This document shows, piece by piece, positions 44,377 through 54,417 of a stretch of DNA of 64,000 bases. The stretch is from Parvularculaceae bacterium. GTDB lineage: Bacteria > Pseudomonadota > Alphaproteobacteria > Caulobacterales > Parvularculaceae. The DNA is taken from contig JANQSJ010000010.1 in assembly GCA_028284065.1 (NCBI GenBank), positions 62,001 to 126,000 on the forward strand, written 5' to 3'. Position 1 is the stretch's first letter, and every line of letters starts with the position of its first letter. Under the pieces are notes generated by a model. It was not told the DNA's origin. It did not search any database and was given only the letters and a program-made list of their open reading frames with translations. The translations under genes and the position numbers were made by a program.

Positions 44377-47300
44377 GTGGAGGCCTTTCTGAAAAGGCCG
44401 AGGACCGATAGCATCGCCTCCACCACCGATAGGACCCACCCCGCAATGAGAGCCGTCGCCAACGCCACCGCCCGACTTTTCTGGCGGGTTATCCCGTTGA
44501 GTCCAGCCACCCGTGGGCGCCTGGCCGGTCGGCTGTTCAGGGCTTTCCCCGCGGCTTTCGCGTGGACCCCCGCATATCGGGCCTGGAAAGCGGAAGAGGA
44601 CGCCAAAGCCGCCGAGGCTCAAGCGATAAAGCGCGTGGCGGCGATGGAAGTACACGGCGAAGCGGAAACCTACTTGCCGCTTTTGTCATTCGCGCCGCCG
44701 ACCGATGTCGACGTCAGAACAATCGCGTTTTATCTCCCGCAATTCCACCCGATCCCCGAAAACGACGAATGGTGGGGAGACGGCTTTACCGAGTGGGCCA
44801 ATGTGCGCGCTGCGTCGCCGCAGTTTGAAAACCAATTGCAGCCGCGCATTCCAGGCGAACTAGGATATTATGATTTGATGGCGGACGATGGCGTCATGAA
44901 CCGTCAGGCGGAACTCGCCCGCCTTCATGGGGTCAGCGCTTTCTGCTTCTATTTTTATTGGTTCGCCGGCAAGCGACTTCTTGAGGGGCCAATCAAGCGA
45001 TATATGGAAGCGCCCGAGGCCGACCTGCCATTCTGCCTGTGTTGGGCAAATGAAAACTGGTCAAGACGCTGGGACGGACGCGACGATGATTTACTGATTA
45101 CACAGGATCACTCGCCTGACGACGACCTCGCTTTTATTGGTCATATCGCGCAATACCTGCGCGATCCGCGCTATTTGCGGATCAACGGGAGGCCGGTTCT
45201 CCTCGTTTACCGCCCCGCCCTATTGCCAAATGCAGCGGAGACTGTCGCGCGTTGGCGCGACTTCACCCAAAAAAATGGCATTGACGATTTGTATCTCATC
45301 TGTACCGAGAGTTTTGAGACCGGCGATCCGGCGGCGTTCGGTTTCGACGCGGCGACCGAGTTTGCGCCTAATAATATGGGCCTCGAGCCGAAGCCCCATC
45401 TTGTTACGCCATTGCATGAAGACTTTGCCTGCAAGATCTATGATTGGCGCGAACTGGCGAATCGCAGCCGAAACTACGCGGAGCCGGACTACAAACTATT
45501 CCGCAGCGTCACCCAAAACTGGGACAACACGCCCCGGCGCGGCGCCACTGCCGGGGTTCTTGTCGGCGCGACGCCCTCAGTTTACGAGCTCTGGTTGGCG
45601 AACGCAGCGAAGGATACCCGCAGACGGTTTGATCAGCCTGAAGAACGGCTGATATTTGTGAACGCCTGGAACGAATGGGCGGAAGGCGCTTATCTGGAGC
45701 CAGATACGCACTACGGCTACGCTTGGCTTGAAGCGACGCGACGCGCCCTTTCGCCGGCCGCGGCGGCTGAGCGTCCTCGGTTCATTATTGTCACGCACGA
45801 TTTGCGCCGACACGGCGCTCAGAACCTCGCTCTCAACCTCATCAAGACACTTAAGAAACACTATGGCGCAAGTGTCGCCACCATTGCGCTTGGAACTGGC
45901 GACATGGCGCCTGATTTCGCGGCCGAGGGGCCGCTTCAGCTACTCAATCCCGCCGTCGCCACCCTCGAACAAATCGATGACGCCATCACGCGTCTGAAAG
46001 AGCGTGGGTTCGACCGCGCGATCGTCAATTCCGCGGCATCAGGCGGCATCGCCGAACACTTGGCGCGACACCGCATCTGCTTTATCGGCCTGATCCATGA
46101 AATGTCGAAGATCATCGACCGAATGGCGCTTTGCGAGGCTCTTCGCTCGCTAAATGACCACGCGGAAGCGATTGTCTTCCCCGCCGCCCTTGTTCGCGAT
46201 AGCGCAGCTTCCGCTAGCGTTGGGACGTGGCGCAACGCCGTCATTCAGCCGCAGGGCATATATAAACCCGACGGAATTGCATCGTATGCTGAAAAAGAAT
46301 CCGCGCGACGCAGTGTCTGTCAACTGATCGGCGCTGACCCGGACCGCGGACGGATCGTGCTTGGCGTCGGCTTCGCCGATCATCGCAAAGGCGTTGATAT
46401 CTTCATCCGCTGGGCGATTTCTTCGCTCAAGAAGTTTCCACACCTTCATTTCGTATGGCTGGGCGCCACTGACCCCGAGTTCAGCCAAGCAATCGACGAA
46501 CTATTGGAATTGGCTGGCCCTCATCGCGACCGGATCCATTTTCCCGGCTACGTCCAGGATACGGCCGTCTACTATCGCGGGTCCGCCCTCTATGCGCTTT
46601 CATCGCGCGAAGATCCCTTTCCTTCAACGGTCCTCGAGGCGCTCGTGGCTGGAACGCCCGTAATTATGGTCGACGGAGCGACAGGCGCGACGGATTTCAA
46701 GGGCGAGCCGTTTGTGGCGGCGATACCTGATGCGTCGCCGGAAGCGTTCGTGGCGGCGGCGGAAAGTTTCCTGACCACACCCGCGTCGACTCAAGCCGCT
46801 GCGGAACAAGGCGTCGCCAGAATGCAGGGCGACTTCGGCTTCGCGTCCTACGCTGGCGACCTGGCGCGGCTTGCCGGCGCACGCGCGCCGGCGATCTCAG
46901 CAGTCGTGCCCAACTACAATTACGCAGGCTATCTAGAAAAGCGATTGCGCTCAATTCTGGACCAGACCCTCGCGCCTCGGGAGATAATTATCCTCGATGA
47001 TGCATCGACGGACGAAAGCATCGCCGTGGCGCGGCGAACGCTGAAGGACGCCCCCATCAATTGGCGTGTCGTGACCGCCGAAACGAATTCCGGCAGCGTG
47101 TTCGCTCAATGGCGCAAGGCGGCGCGCGAGGCGACAAGCGAGCTCCTCTGGATCGCTGAAGCCGATGATTGGGCGGACCCCAGGTTCTTGGAGATGACTG
47201 CGCGGACGTTTGCACAAAGAGATCTCGTTATGGCGTTCACGCAGTCATATCAGGCGGACGCCAATGGATCGATCCTCGCCACCAGCTATCAGGGCTATGT

Positions 47301-47766
47301 TGAAGATGTCTCATCGACACGGTGGCGGACAAGCTACTACGCATCCGGGCCGCAAGAGATTGTCGAGGGCCTTTCGGTCAAGAACACGATCCCGAATGTG
47401 AGCGCTGCGCTGTTCCGACGTGACGTTTTCCGCGCGACAATAGAAAACAGTTTTGACGAGATCGCTTCATTCCGGGTCGCCGGCGACTGGTGCGCCTATG
47501 TCGGCGTGCTATCGAAGGGCGACATCGCCTTCATTTCGGCGCCGCTCAACTTCCACAGACGCCACAGCGACAGCGTGACGATAAATCGATTTGGCCTGCC
47601 AGAGCTGGCCGAGATCGCTCGCATGCAGCGCCGCGTGGCTGCGGAATTTGACCTACCGGACTTATATAGAGAAAAAGCGAAAGACTATCTCAGCGCGCTA
47701 GTGCAGGAATTCGGGCTCAACGAGCGGTACAGCGAATTCGAGATCGCCAGGGCGATCAACGCCTGA
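44377..47766 (+). CDS. WbsX/GH99-like - GT4 - GT2 fusion protein (1129 aa)
   Basis: Three catalytic-type domains are visible. Residues about 115-455 are a WbsX/GH99-like domain: TIAFYLPQFHPIPENDEWWG, FCFYFYWFAGKRLLEGP, CWANENWSRRWDG and NAWNEWAEGAYLEPD. Residues about 465-835 are a family 4 type glycosyltransferase with a UDP-sugar-binding part (GVGFADHRKGVDIFI, FPSTVLEALVAGTPVI). Residues about 840-1110 are GT2 (ISAVVPNYNYAGYLEKRL, ILDDASTDES, EADDWADPRFLE). The GTG at 44377 is the first start; ATG at 44446 is an alternative. Neither has a strong ribosome site. WbsX-type genes are found in O-antigen and capsule loci. It probably adds several sugars in sequence. Confidence 0.88.
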   Translation: MEAFLKRPRTDSIASTTDRTHPAMRAVANATARLFWRVIPLSPATRGRLAGRLFRAFPAAFAWTPAYRAWKAEEDAKAAEAQAIKRVAAMEVHGEAETYLPLLSFAPPTDVDVRTIAFYLPQFHPIPENDEWWGDGFTEWANVRAASPQFENQLQPRIPGELGYYDLMADDGVMNRQAELARLHGVSAFCFYFYWFAGKRLLEGPIKRYMEAPEADLPFCLCWANENWSRRWDGRDDDLLITQDHSPDDDLAFIGHIAQYLRDPRYLRINGRPVLLVYRPALLPNAAETVARWRDFTQKNGIDDLYLICTESFETGDPAAFGFDAATEFAPNNMGLEPKPHLVTPLHEDFACKIYDWRELANRSRNYAEPDYKLFRSVTQNWDNTPRRGATAGVLVGATPSVYELWLANAAKDTRRRFDQPEERLIFVNAWNEWAEGAYLEPDTHYGYAWLEATRRALSPAAAAERPRFIIVTHDLRRHGAQNLALNLIKTLKKHYGASVATIALGTGDMAPDFAAEGPLQLLNPAVATLEQIDDAITRLKERGFDRAIVNSAASGGIAEHLARHRICFIGLIHEMSKIIDRMALCEALRSLNDHAEAIVFPAALVRDSAASASVGTWRNAVIQPQGIYKPDGIASYAEKESARRSVCQLIGADPDRGRIVLGVGFADHRKGVDIFIRWAISSLKKFPHLHFVWLGATDPEFSQAIDELLELAGPHRDRIHFPGYVQDTAVYYRGSALYALSSREDPFPSTVLEALVAGTPVIMVDGATGATDFKGEPFVAAIPDASPEAFVAAAESFLTTPASTQAAAEQGVARMQGDFGFASYAGDLARLAGARAPAISAVVPNYNYAGYLEKRLRSILDQTLAPREIIILDDASTDESIAVARRTLKDAPINWRVVTAETNSGSVFAQWRKAAREATSELLWIAEADDWADPRFLEMTARTFAQRDLVMAFTQSYQADANGSILATSYQGYVEDVSSTRWRTSYYASGPQEIVEGLSVKNTIPNVSAALFRRDVFRATIENSFDEIASFRVAGDWCAYVGVLSKGDIAFISAPLNFHRRHSDSVTINRFGLPELAEIARMQRRVAAEFDLPDLYREKAKDYLSALVQEFGLNERYSEFEIARAINA

Positions 47767-47833
47767 CGATTTCCTGCATGAAGCGGCTTCTTCTCGGATA
47801 GACAAGTCTATAGCGGCGCGGGTCGAAGGCGCG

Positions 47834-50800
47834 GTGAGTACGACGAAAGGTTCGATCATGTACGATCAACATCGTGCGGGCGAAGGGAATAGAAGCGTGG
47901 CGAAGTCCGAACGGGATAGCGTGATCATTGCCCTTCGCGAGCAACTTGACCATCAACGCGCAGCCTTTGAATTGACCGCCGCAAAACTTGGTGCGGCTGA
48001 GGCGCGTCTGACCGAGCGTGAGAACAAATGTCGTGAGCTTGAGCATCGTCTGAAAAAGGGGCAGGCGGACCAAGAAGCCGCCGCCGCTCGCCGAAGGGCC
48101 GCCATCCTATCCGATCGCGCGCAATTCGCGTCGCTGGAAGCCCAAGTCGCGCAACTGCTGACGCGAATTGGCGCCTTGGAAGCTGAGAATAGTCAACTCT
48201 CAACCCTTTCAGCTGAGATGCAGGCTTCGCCGCGCTGGCGCGCGGGCAAGGTGGCGATGGTGCCGCTCGCCCCAATTTTCTGGTGGCGTCGACGCAGCAA
48301 GGCCCACGGCCTCGAGCGGCAGGTCGCGGCCGTCGACGCCTCAGGTCTCTTCGACGCAGACACTTATCTCAAGGAAAATCCCGACGTCGCGGCGGCGGGC
48401 GTTAATCCGCTGAAGCACTATTTGGACATCGGCTGGAAGGAAAGCCGCAATGCCGGACCCAGTTTCGATGGCGATTGGTATTTGGAACAAAACCCAGATG
48501 TTAAAGACGCCGGCGTCTGCCCGCTCCTACACTATCTGGAGAATGGTCGCGCTGAGGGTCGACATCCGGCGCCACCGTCCAGCGCTAGTGCGGACAAGGT
48601 CAAGGGTCGCAAACTCCCGCCTGCGCCGGATCTATTTGCGCTGCGCGCCCACAGCCGACGCGCCGAGCGGGCCGTCGTCGCCTGGTTGCCGGACGCGGAG
48701 TCGGCGGAGGCGCTTCGAAGAGCGCTCGGCGAGAGAGCCCAAACCGTTGACTTGATTGTCGCAAGAGCATCGGGAGCGCCGGACGGCGAGAGGATCGATT
48801 CAATCACTGCCAACCCGGCCACCGACTCGGTGGCGTTTTCGATCGCATACACGCCGGCGCAAATCTTGCTGCATTTTGCAATGGAAGGTCCGTTGCGCGA
48901 ATTCACGAGCGTCATCTGGATCGACGGGTCCGCAGTGACCGATTGGACAACGACGACAAGCGCGCTGCAATTGCTCCTCACCGCGCCGCCTGCGGCAAAC
49001 CTCACTGCCGATGCGCTTAACTCGACGCCTGCAAGTGTCGCGGCCAGCCTCGAGAACAAAATAAAGCGGTTCGTCCTGCGTCTTGGCCGCCGGCCTCATG
49101 TGGATGTAGATGCCGTCTATCCGGCCGGCGCCCTACTTGAAATTCCCTCACTATTCATTGAGCAGTTGCGCGCTTACCAGATGCGGCCCGCCGATCTATT
49201 CCTCCGCACCGAGTCAGTCGCGCAATCAGATCGAACAAGGACCATCGACTCCAACGACAGCAGAGCTGTCCTTTTTGGCGTCCTGAACATCATAGCTCAG
49301 GAAGCGGATCTGCCGGTACAGACTGTTGAGACTGTTTCAGTATCGCCGACGCCAGATGACAACGGCGCGTCGGTGAAGACGATCGCCTTCTATCTTCCAC
49401 AATTTCATCCCATTGCGGAGAATGACGCCTGGTGGGGACGCGGCTTCACTGAATGGAGCAACGTCACCAAGGCCCGAAGCCTCTTCGATCGGCACCACCA
49501 ACCTAAATTGCCCGCGGATTTAGGTTACTACGACCTTCGCAACGCAGACACTCAATTGGCTCAGGCCAATCTCGCGCACGACCATGGCGTCTACGGATTT
49601 TGTTACTATTATTACTGGTTTGGCGGAAAAAAAATCCTGAACCAACCGATCGAACAAATGGTCGAGAGCGGCGAACCGGACTTTCCTTTTTGCGTTTGCT
49701 GGGCGAACGAGAATTGGTCTCGAAACTGGGACGGGCAAAACCGCTACGTGCTCTTGAAACAGACTTATTCTGAAGAATCGAATCGCGCCCTGATTCGCGA
49801 GTTCATTAAGTTGATGAGAGATCCGCGCTACATCCGCTTCAACGGTAAGCCAGTCCTCATCGTCTATCGGATACGCATCATCCCCAACTGGCGCGAATCC
49901 GCCGAGATGTGGCGGTCAGAATGCCGCAAAGCGGGGATTGGCGAGATCCATCTGTGTGCGGTTCGCTTCGGCCTGGAGCCGCTTGAGGGCGCGCCGGAGG
50001 AGTTTGGGCTAGACGCGTACGTCCTTTTCCCGCCTCATGAAACCCGCCGCATAGATGCGCGCGGACATGTCCCAAATTTGAATGGCGAGTTCAATGGCGA
50101 GATTTTCGGCTATGATGACGCGGTGGAAGGCGATCTTGAGCGTTTTGACAACGGCGCTCCATGGCCCGTCCACAGGGGCGCAATGGTCGACTGGGACAAC
50201 ACGGCTCGTCGCCCAAAGGATTCCCGGATCTACTTCGGCTCAACGCCAGCTCGTTTTTACAATTGGCTGAAGAACATTATTCAGCAGGAAGACAAAAATT
50301 ATCCCGATCGGAAGGAACGCCTCGTATTCATTAACGCCTGGAATGAGTGGGCCGAAGGCGCCATGCTCGAGCCGTCACAGCTATTCGGGCGCGGCTATCT
50401 CAAGGCGGTGAAGCGCGCAATCGGCGATCGCGCGGCTGATCGCCCGAGGCCGTCTCCCGTCTTGCCTATACCCTCCCACGCCGTTGACGCTTCCAGCCCG
50501 CCAACCGCTGTCGATACGCAATGGGTCAATGGCGCGGCTGAGAGAATCAGCGGCGCGCCGACTGTCCTTCTTTGCGCTCATATTGTCAGCCATGAGCTAT
50601 TCGGGGCGGAACGCAGCTTTCTTGACATGCTGGACGCGATGGAAGCACTTCGCGTCAATGTAATTGTCGCGCTGCCGACAGATAAACATCCATTCTATAC
50701 GGAGTTAGTTAGGACGCGGTCAATCGGCGTAAGCACTATTCCTTACGAGCAGTGGAGCGATGATCGTGAGCCAGACGAAAACATCGTTGCCGCCTTCAAC

Positions 50801-52492
50801 GATCTGATCGTCGAAAGGGACATAGATGTTGTCTATGCAAATACGATTGTACTTATGGAGCCGCTCATCGCCGCTCGCCGATGCAATCGGAAAACGCTCG
50901 TCCATGCCCGGGAGCTAGTCGATTGCGATGATGATCTGATACAACAGATTGACCGCCCCGCCGACGAGATCATCCAGCAAGTATTCGAGTGGAGCGATGG
51001 GGTAGTCGGCAATTCGCATGCCACAGAGGCGCTTTTCCATCGAGATGGCAAGACATTCTATGCGCCGAATGTCATTGTTGCAGATGATTTCGATATTCCT
51101 AATCTGCTAGAGGACGAAATCCGTTTTGTGATCGCCAGTAGCAATATCCCGAAGAAGGGCGTTCCCGACTTCATAGAGCTTGCCAGGCGCGTCGAGACCC
51201 AGGCCCCACAAGCGCGATTTTTCGTCGTAGGCCCCGATAACAGGTATGTTGAAAATTGGAAGGCGGATAATCCGCCAGGAAACTTGTCATTTACTCATTA
51301 CCGCGAGACCCCGCTCGAAGCGATCAGTCTTGGTAATGTGATTGTCAGCATGTCGCATTTTGCGGAGTCATTCGGGCGAACGGTTGCCGAGGCGGCTGCG
51401 GCCCGCAGGCCGGTAATCGCATATGCCCATGGGGCCGTAACGGAGCTAATCGAAGACGGCGTCACCGGCTTCCTGGCGCAGCCTGAAGATATCGAGGCAG
51501 CTGCCGACGCCGTAGTGGCCCTATGCAATGACCCGTCACAAATCCGTGAAATGGGCAAAGCCGCACGGGCGAGGATGATCGAGCGTTATTCGCCGCGCGC
51601 CCTGCGCGACGGAATCTGGCGCGCATTGGAAACAGTAAGCGCCCGCGGAATCGCTGCTCGGCCTGAAGTCGCAGCCAGACCGGTTACAATAATTGTGCCG
51701 GTGTATAACGCGCCAAATGAGACCCGGGACTGCCTGGAGTCCTTGCGCGCGACCCTTGAACCCGGCGCGGCGCGCGTGGTCGTCCTTAATGACGCTAGCC
51801 CCGATCCGCAGGTTCGTACGCTGCTTGATGAATGGCGCGATGAGACTGGCTTCGAGATTGTCCATCATTCGAAAAACATGGGCTATACCGCCAATGTCAA
51901 CGCGGGCCTCGCCGTGGCGGGCGACGACGATATCGTGCTCCTCAACAGCGATGCGATCGTCACCGGAGGGTTTCTCGAAGGATTGCAGCGCGCGGCCTAC
52001 GCCCGCGCCGACATTGGCACCGCCACAGCCATGAGCGACAACGCTGGCGCATTTTCCTTCCCGGAGTTCAATGCGCCAAACCCGAAACCCCGAGGCATAA
52101 GCCATGACGCACATGCGGCGGCTATCCTCAAAAGGACGAGCCACTTACCGCCAGTGGAAGTGCCGACTGGTTCGGGCTTTTGCATGTATATTCGCCGAGA
52201 CATGATCGAAGCCATCGGCAATTTTGACGAAAATGCTTTTCCGCGCGGTTATGGCGAGGAGAATGACTTCTGCATGCGCGGTCTCCGCGGTGGCTGGCGA
52301 CACGTGATTTCGCCCTACGCCTATGTGTTCCACAAGCGCAGCGCAAGCTTCGGCGACGCGAAGGACGCGCTTGTGAAGGCTGGCGTTGACGTCGTCACTA
52401 GCCGCTACCCTGACTATGCCGAGCGCACCAAGGCCGCGTTCGCTTCGGAAGAAATGTCGGCCCTGCGCGCCGCCAGCGACTGGCGGCGCTGA
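47834..52492 (+). CDS. Coiled coil - repeat - WbsX/GH99-like - GT4 - GT2 giant protein (1552 aa)
   Basis: Starting at GTG 47834 (or ATG 47858), the protein has several parts in order. Residues about 30-130 are coiled coil, then a basic hydrophobic stretch with PRWRAGKVAM. Residues about 172-248 are two 38-residue repeats (FDADTYLKENPDV; FDGDWYLEQNPDV). Residues about 265-510 are an unrecognised region. Residues about 514-860 are WbsX/GH99-like (FYLPQFHPIAENDAWWG, CWANENWSRNWDG, NAWNEWAEGAMLEP). Residues about 905-1270 are GT4 (SFGRTVAEAAAARRPVIAYAHG). Residues about 1280-1540 are GT2 (IIVPVYNAPNETRDCLESL, LLNSDAIVTGGF, FPRGYGEENDFCMR). Its C-terminal three domains have the same order as in the 1129-residue neighbour, so one may derive from the other. 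It likely polymerises or decorates a surface glycan. Confidence 0.9.
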   Translation: MSTTKGSIMYDQHRAGEGNRSVAKSERDSVIIALREQLDHQRAAFELTAAKLGAAEARLTERENKCRELEHRLKKGQADQEAAAARRRAAILSDRAQFASLEAQVAQLLTRIGALEAENSQLSTLSAEMQASPRWRAGKVAMVPLAPIFWWRRRSKAHGLERQVAAVDASGLFDADTYLKENPDVAAAGVNPLKHYLDIGWKESRNAGPSFDGDWYLEQNPDVKDAGVCPLLHYLENGRAEGRHPAPPSSASADKVKGRKLPPAPDLFALRAHSRRAERAVVAWLPDAESAEALRRALGERAQTVDLIVARASGAPDGERIDSITANPATDSVAFSIAYTPAQILLHFAMEGPLREFTSVIWIDGSAVTDWTTTTSALQLLLTAPPAANLTADALNSTPASVAASLENKIKRFVLRLGRRPHVDVDAVYPAGALLEIPSLFIEQLRAYQMRPADLFLRTESVAQSDRTRTIDSNDSRAVLFGVLNIIAQEADLPVQTVETVSVSPTPDDNGASVKTIAFYLPQFHPIAENDAWWGRGFTEWSNVTKARSLFDRHHQPKLPADLGYYDLRNADTQLAQANLAHDHGVYGFCYYYYWFGGKKILNQPIEQMVESGEPDFPFCVCWANENWSRNWDGQNRYVLLKQTYSEESNRALIREFIKLMRDPRYIRFNGKPVLIVYRIRIIPNWRESAEMWRSECRKAGIGEIHLCAVRFGLEPLEGAPEEFGLDAYVLFPPHETRRIDARGHVPNLNGEFNGEIFGYDDAVEGDLERFDNGAPWPVHRGAMVDWDNTARRPKDSRIYFGSTPARFYNWLKNIIQQEDKNYPDRKERLVFINAWNEWAEGAMLEPSQLFGRGYLKAVKRAIGDRAADRPRPSPVLPIPSHAVDASSPPTAVDTQWVNGAAERISGAPTVLLCAHIVSHELFGAERSFLDMLDAMEALRVNVIVALPTDKHPFYTELVRTRSIGVSTIPYEQWSDDREPDENIVAAFNDLIVERDIDVVYANTIVLMEPLIAARRCNRKTLVHARELVDCDDDLIQQIDRPADEIIQQVFEWSDGVVGNSHATEALFHRDGKTFYAPNVIVADDFDIPNLLEDEIRFVIASSNIPKKGVPDFIELARRVETQAPQARFFVVGPDNRYVENWKADNPPGNLSFTHYRETPLEAISLGNVIVSMSHFAESFGRTVAEAAAARRPVIAYAHGAVTELIEDGVTGFLAQPEDIEAAADAVVALCNDPSQIREMGKAARARMIERYSPRALRDGIWRALETVSARGIAARPEVAARPVTIIVPVYNAPNETRDCLESLRATLEPGAARVVVLNDASPDPQVRTLLDEWRDETGFEIVHHSKNMGYTANVNAGLAVAGDDDIVLLNSDAIVTGGFLEGLQRAAYARADIGTATAMSDNAGAFSFPEFNAPNPKPRGISHDAHAAAILKRTSHLPPVEVPTGSGFCMYIRRDMIEAIGNFDENAFPRGYGEENDFCMRGLRGGWRHVISPYAYVFHKRSASFGDAKDALVKAGVDVVTSRYPDYAERTKAAFASEEMSALRAASDWRR

Positions 52493-52823
52493 CACATAAA
52501 CGAGACCAACGCACGTAATTTCAATCACTTGTGGATACTCGTGGCGACGCCGCAGGAACCTGTCCCGGTACTCCTATCAACTCCCCTTCCCCATGTTGTC
52601 TATGATATCCGCCCCCTCCGAAACATCGGCATCCCTACAATATCTCAGTATCCGGAGTTCATCGGGCTTTATTTTTACAAACTGCGAGAACGGCTTGTGA
52701 CAAACTTCTTGCCTGGTCAAAGTCAATATTGAGTCGCACGCGGCTGATTTTGTGACAGTCTTCGCGTTGGCTCAACTGGCTTTGCGGCGCGGACGAAGTC
52801 AGGATAATTGTGCATTTGTCCTT
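52493..52823. other. Intergenic region before the IS3 element
   Basis: About 330 bases with lower GC than the genes around it. A 67-codon frame at 52529-52732 has no recognisable product and is not supported. I see no RNA gene or clear terminator. Together with 54024-54417 on the other side of the IS3 element it may once have been one intergenic region. Confidence 0.45.
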
Positions 52824-52872
52824 GCCCCCTAAAGTTGGGCCACGTTTTGGCGTAGGTTTCTAATTTTGGGGA

Positions 52873-53169
52873 TTGTTGGTGATGGCGAGGAAGCGGTTCT
52901 CAGATGAGGATATCCTGAAGCTCTTGAGGCAGATCGAGGTGGATCTGAGCTCGGGTTCGAACATTGAGACTGCCTGCCGTTCGGTGGGGATCAGCACGGC
53001 GACTTACTACAATTGGCGACGTCGGTACGGCGGAATGGGTCGCAACCAGCTGTCGGAGATGAAGGATCTGGAGAAAGAGAACCGGCGGCTGAAGAAGATC
53101 GTCGCTGAGCTGGAACTCGATAAGCTGATCCTGAAAGAGAGCCTGGATTTTTTAAAACCGAAGGTCTGA
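52873..53169 (+). CDS. IS3-family transposase OrfA
   Basis: The 98-residue protein has a helix-turn-helix start (FSDEDILKLLRQIEVDL and SVGISTATYYNWRRRYGG) and a leucine-zipper-like C-terminus (MKDLEKENRRLKKIVAELEL). Such OrfA proteins bind the terminal repeats and are fused to OrfB by frameshifting. The slippery heptamer TTTAAAA at 53151-53157 lies near the 3' end. The start could also be the ATG at 52882. Confidence 0.92.
   Translation: MLVMARKRFSDEDILKLLRQIEVDLSSGSNIETACRSVGISTATYYNWRRRYGGMGRNQLSEMKDLEKENRRLKKIVAELELDKLILKESLDFLKPKV
53151..53157 (+). other. Slippery heptamer TTTAAAA for -1 frameshifting
   Basis: In the orfA frame it is read T-TTA-AAA, the X-XXY-YYZ pattern. The orfB frame is open across the site and -1 relative to orfA. 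No downstream stem-loop or pseudoknot was assigned. Confidence 0.7.
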
Positions 53170-53192
53170 CCCCAGAGCAACTGCGTCAGGCC

Positions 53193-54017
53193 GTGATCCA
53201 TGCAAGGCAGAAGCTGGGCTCATCGGAGAGACGAACCTGCCAGGTTATGGGGTTCTCCAGATCCACGCACCAGTACCAAAAGATCTCGAAAGATGAGGAC
53301 AGCCCCCATGACATAGAATTGCGGCTGGCTCTGATCCGTTTAGCAAAGCAGTATGGTCGCTATGGCTATCGGAAGATCACTCAGCTGCTGAAGGTCGAAG
53401 GCTGGGACATCAACCACAAGCGGGTTGAGAGGATCTGGCGTGAGGAAGGGCTTCAACTTCCTCAACGGCACAAGAAGCGGCGACGTCTCTACCACAAAGA
53501 CTCATCGGTTATCCGCCTGCGGCCTAAGTACCCGAACCACATCTGGAGCGTGGATTTCGTCCATGATCGTTTGAGCAACGGGCGCTCCTACAAGATGCTG
53601 ACGGTCATCGATGAGTACACGCGGGAAGCTCTCACGGTCTCAATCCACACCAAGATGAACGGCGAGGATGTCCTCGAGGCTCTCTATCCGCTGCTGCTGA
53701 AACACGGGAAGCCGGAGTATCTGCGTTCCGACAACGGTCCTGAGTTCGCTTCTCAGAGCTTCCAAGCATGGCTCAAAAAGGTCAGCATCGAGCCCATCAG
53801 GATCTACCCGGGCAGCCCCTGGGAGAACGGCTACAACGAGCGGTTCAACGGCACCCTCCGCCACGAAGTGCTGAACACGGAATGGTTCACCACCATCGAC
53901 CAAGCTCGGACCGTCATCGGCAAATGGCTCAGACAGTACAACAAGGTCCGCCCTCACCAAGCCCTGAACATGCGCCCACCCGTACCAGAAACTCTAGCAA
54001 CAAATGGCCCAGAGTGA
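53193..54017 (+). CDS. IS3-family transposase OrfB (DDE integrase core)
   Basis: The reading frame is complete from at least 53148, in the -1 frame relative to orfA, so it is probably made as an OrfAB fusion. The conventional start, GTG at 53193, gives 274 residues. The DDE core is clear: IWSVDFVHDRLSNGRSYKML (first Asp), YLRSDNGPEFASQSFQAWL (second Asp) and SPWENGYNERFNGTLRHEVLN (Glu). IS3 transposases move by excised circles. The core is intact. Confidence 0.93.
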   Translation: MIHARQKLGSSERRTCQVMGFSRSTHQYQKISKDEDSPHDIELRLALIRLAKQYGRYGYRKITQLLKVEGWDINHKRVERIWREEGLQLPQRHKKRRRLYHKDSSVIRLRPKYPNHIWSVDFVHDRLSNGRSYKMLTVIDEYTREALTVSIHTKMNGEDVLEALYPLLLKHGKPEYLRSDNGPEFASQSFQAWLKKVSIEPIRIYPGSPWENGYNERFNGTLRHEVLNTEWFTTIDQARTVIGKWLRQYNKVRPHQALNMRPPVPETLATNGPE

Positions 54018-54023
54018 TGGGGC

Positions 54024-54417
54024 TGGACATCCGAATATGAACAGTTAAGCGGCCGTGGCTGCGTAACATCAATGTAAAAGTTCGTCGACGCGGATGAAAT
54101 TGCGGCTGGTGACTTGGCGCTGGACCTACGATTACTATCCTTTGCCAACAAATATATGCCTTTCACCATTGGCCAATAATCAACGCTTCCAACGTCTGCT
54201 CGTATCGCTGGTCGCATATTGTGCATGTTAAGTCGTGGACACTCTTCACACCGCGAACATGTTTGATCAGGTCGGGACTAACGATCGCCTGCCATCAACG
54301 ACGCAGTGGTCACATACTTCAATAGGCACCGGGCAATATTATTGATAGATTTGACGCCCCTTCGCGCTCTCGCTATGAGCCGTTCCTTCAAAAACCCGGA
54401 GGCACCGGCTGATCCAA
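54024..54417. other. Intergenic region after the IS3 element
   Basis: About 394 bases with clearly lower GC and no gene I can support. A GGAGG at 54398-54402 stands 15 bases before the next start. The remaining sequence may be a remnant of an older gene or of the promoter region of the next gene. Confidence 0.45.

Larger units (their letters stand above)
52824..54023. mobile_element. IS3-family element
   Basis: The element has the two-frame orfA/orfB arrangement of IS3. Imperfect terminal repeats are visible: GCCCCCTAAAGTTGGGCCA at 52824-52842 and TGGCCCAGAGTGATGGGGC at 54005-54023, sharing GCCCC and TGGGCCA at the same distance in inverted orientation. The exact ends may extend a few bases further (to TGGACA at 54029). 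No convincing target duplication is seen. It lies between two glycan genes and interrupts neither. Confidence 0.75.

Noticed and set aside
52529-52732. 67-codon plus-strand frame before the IS3 element
   Set aside because: No ribosome site, no recognisable product and it stands in a low-GC gap.
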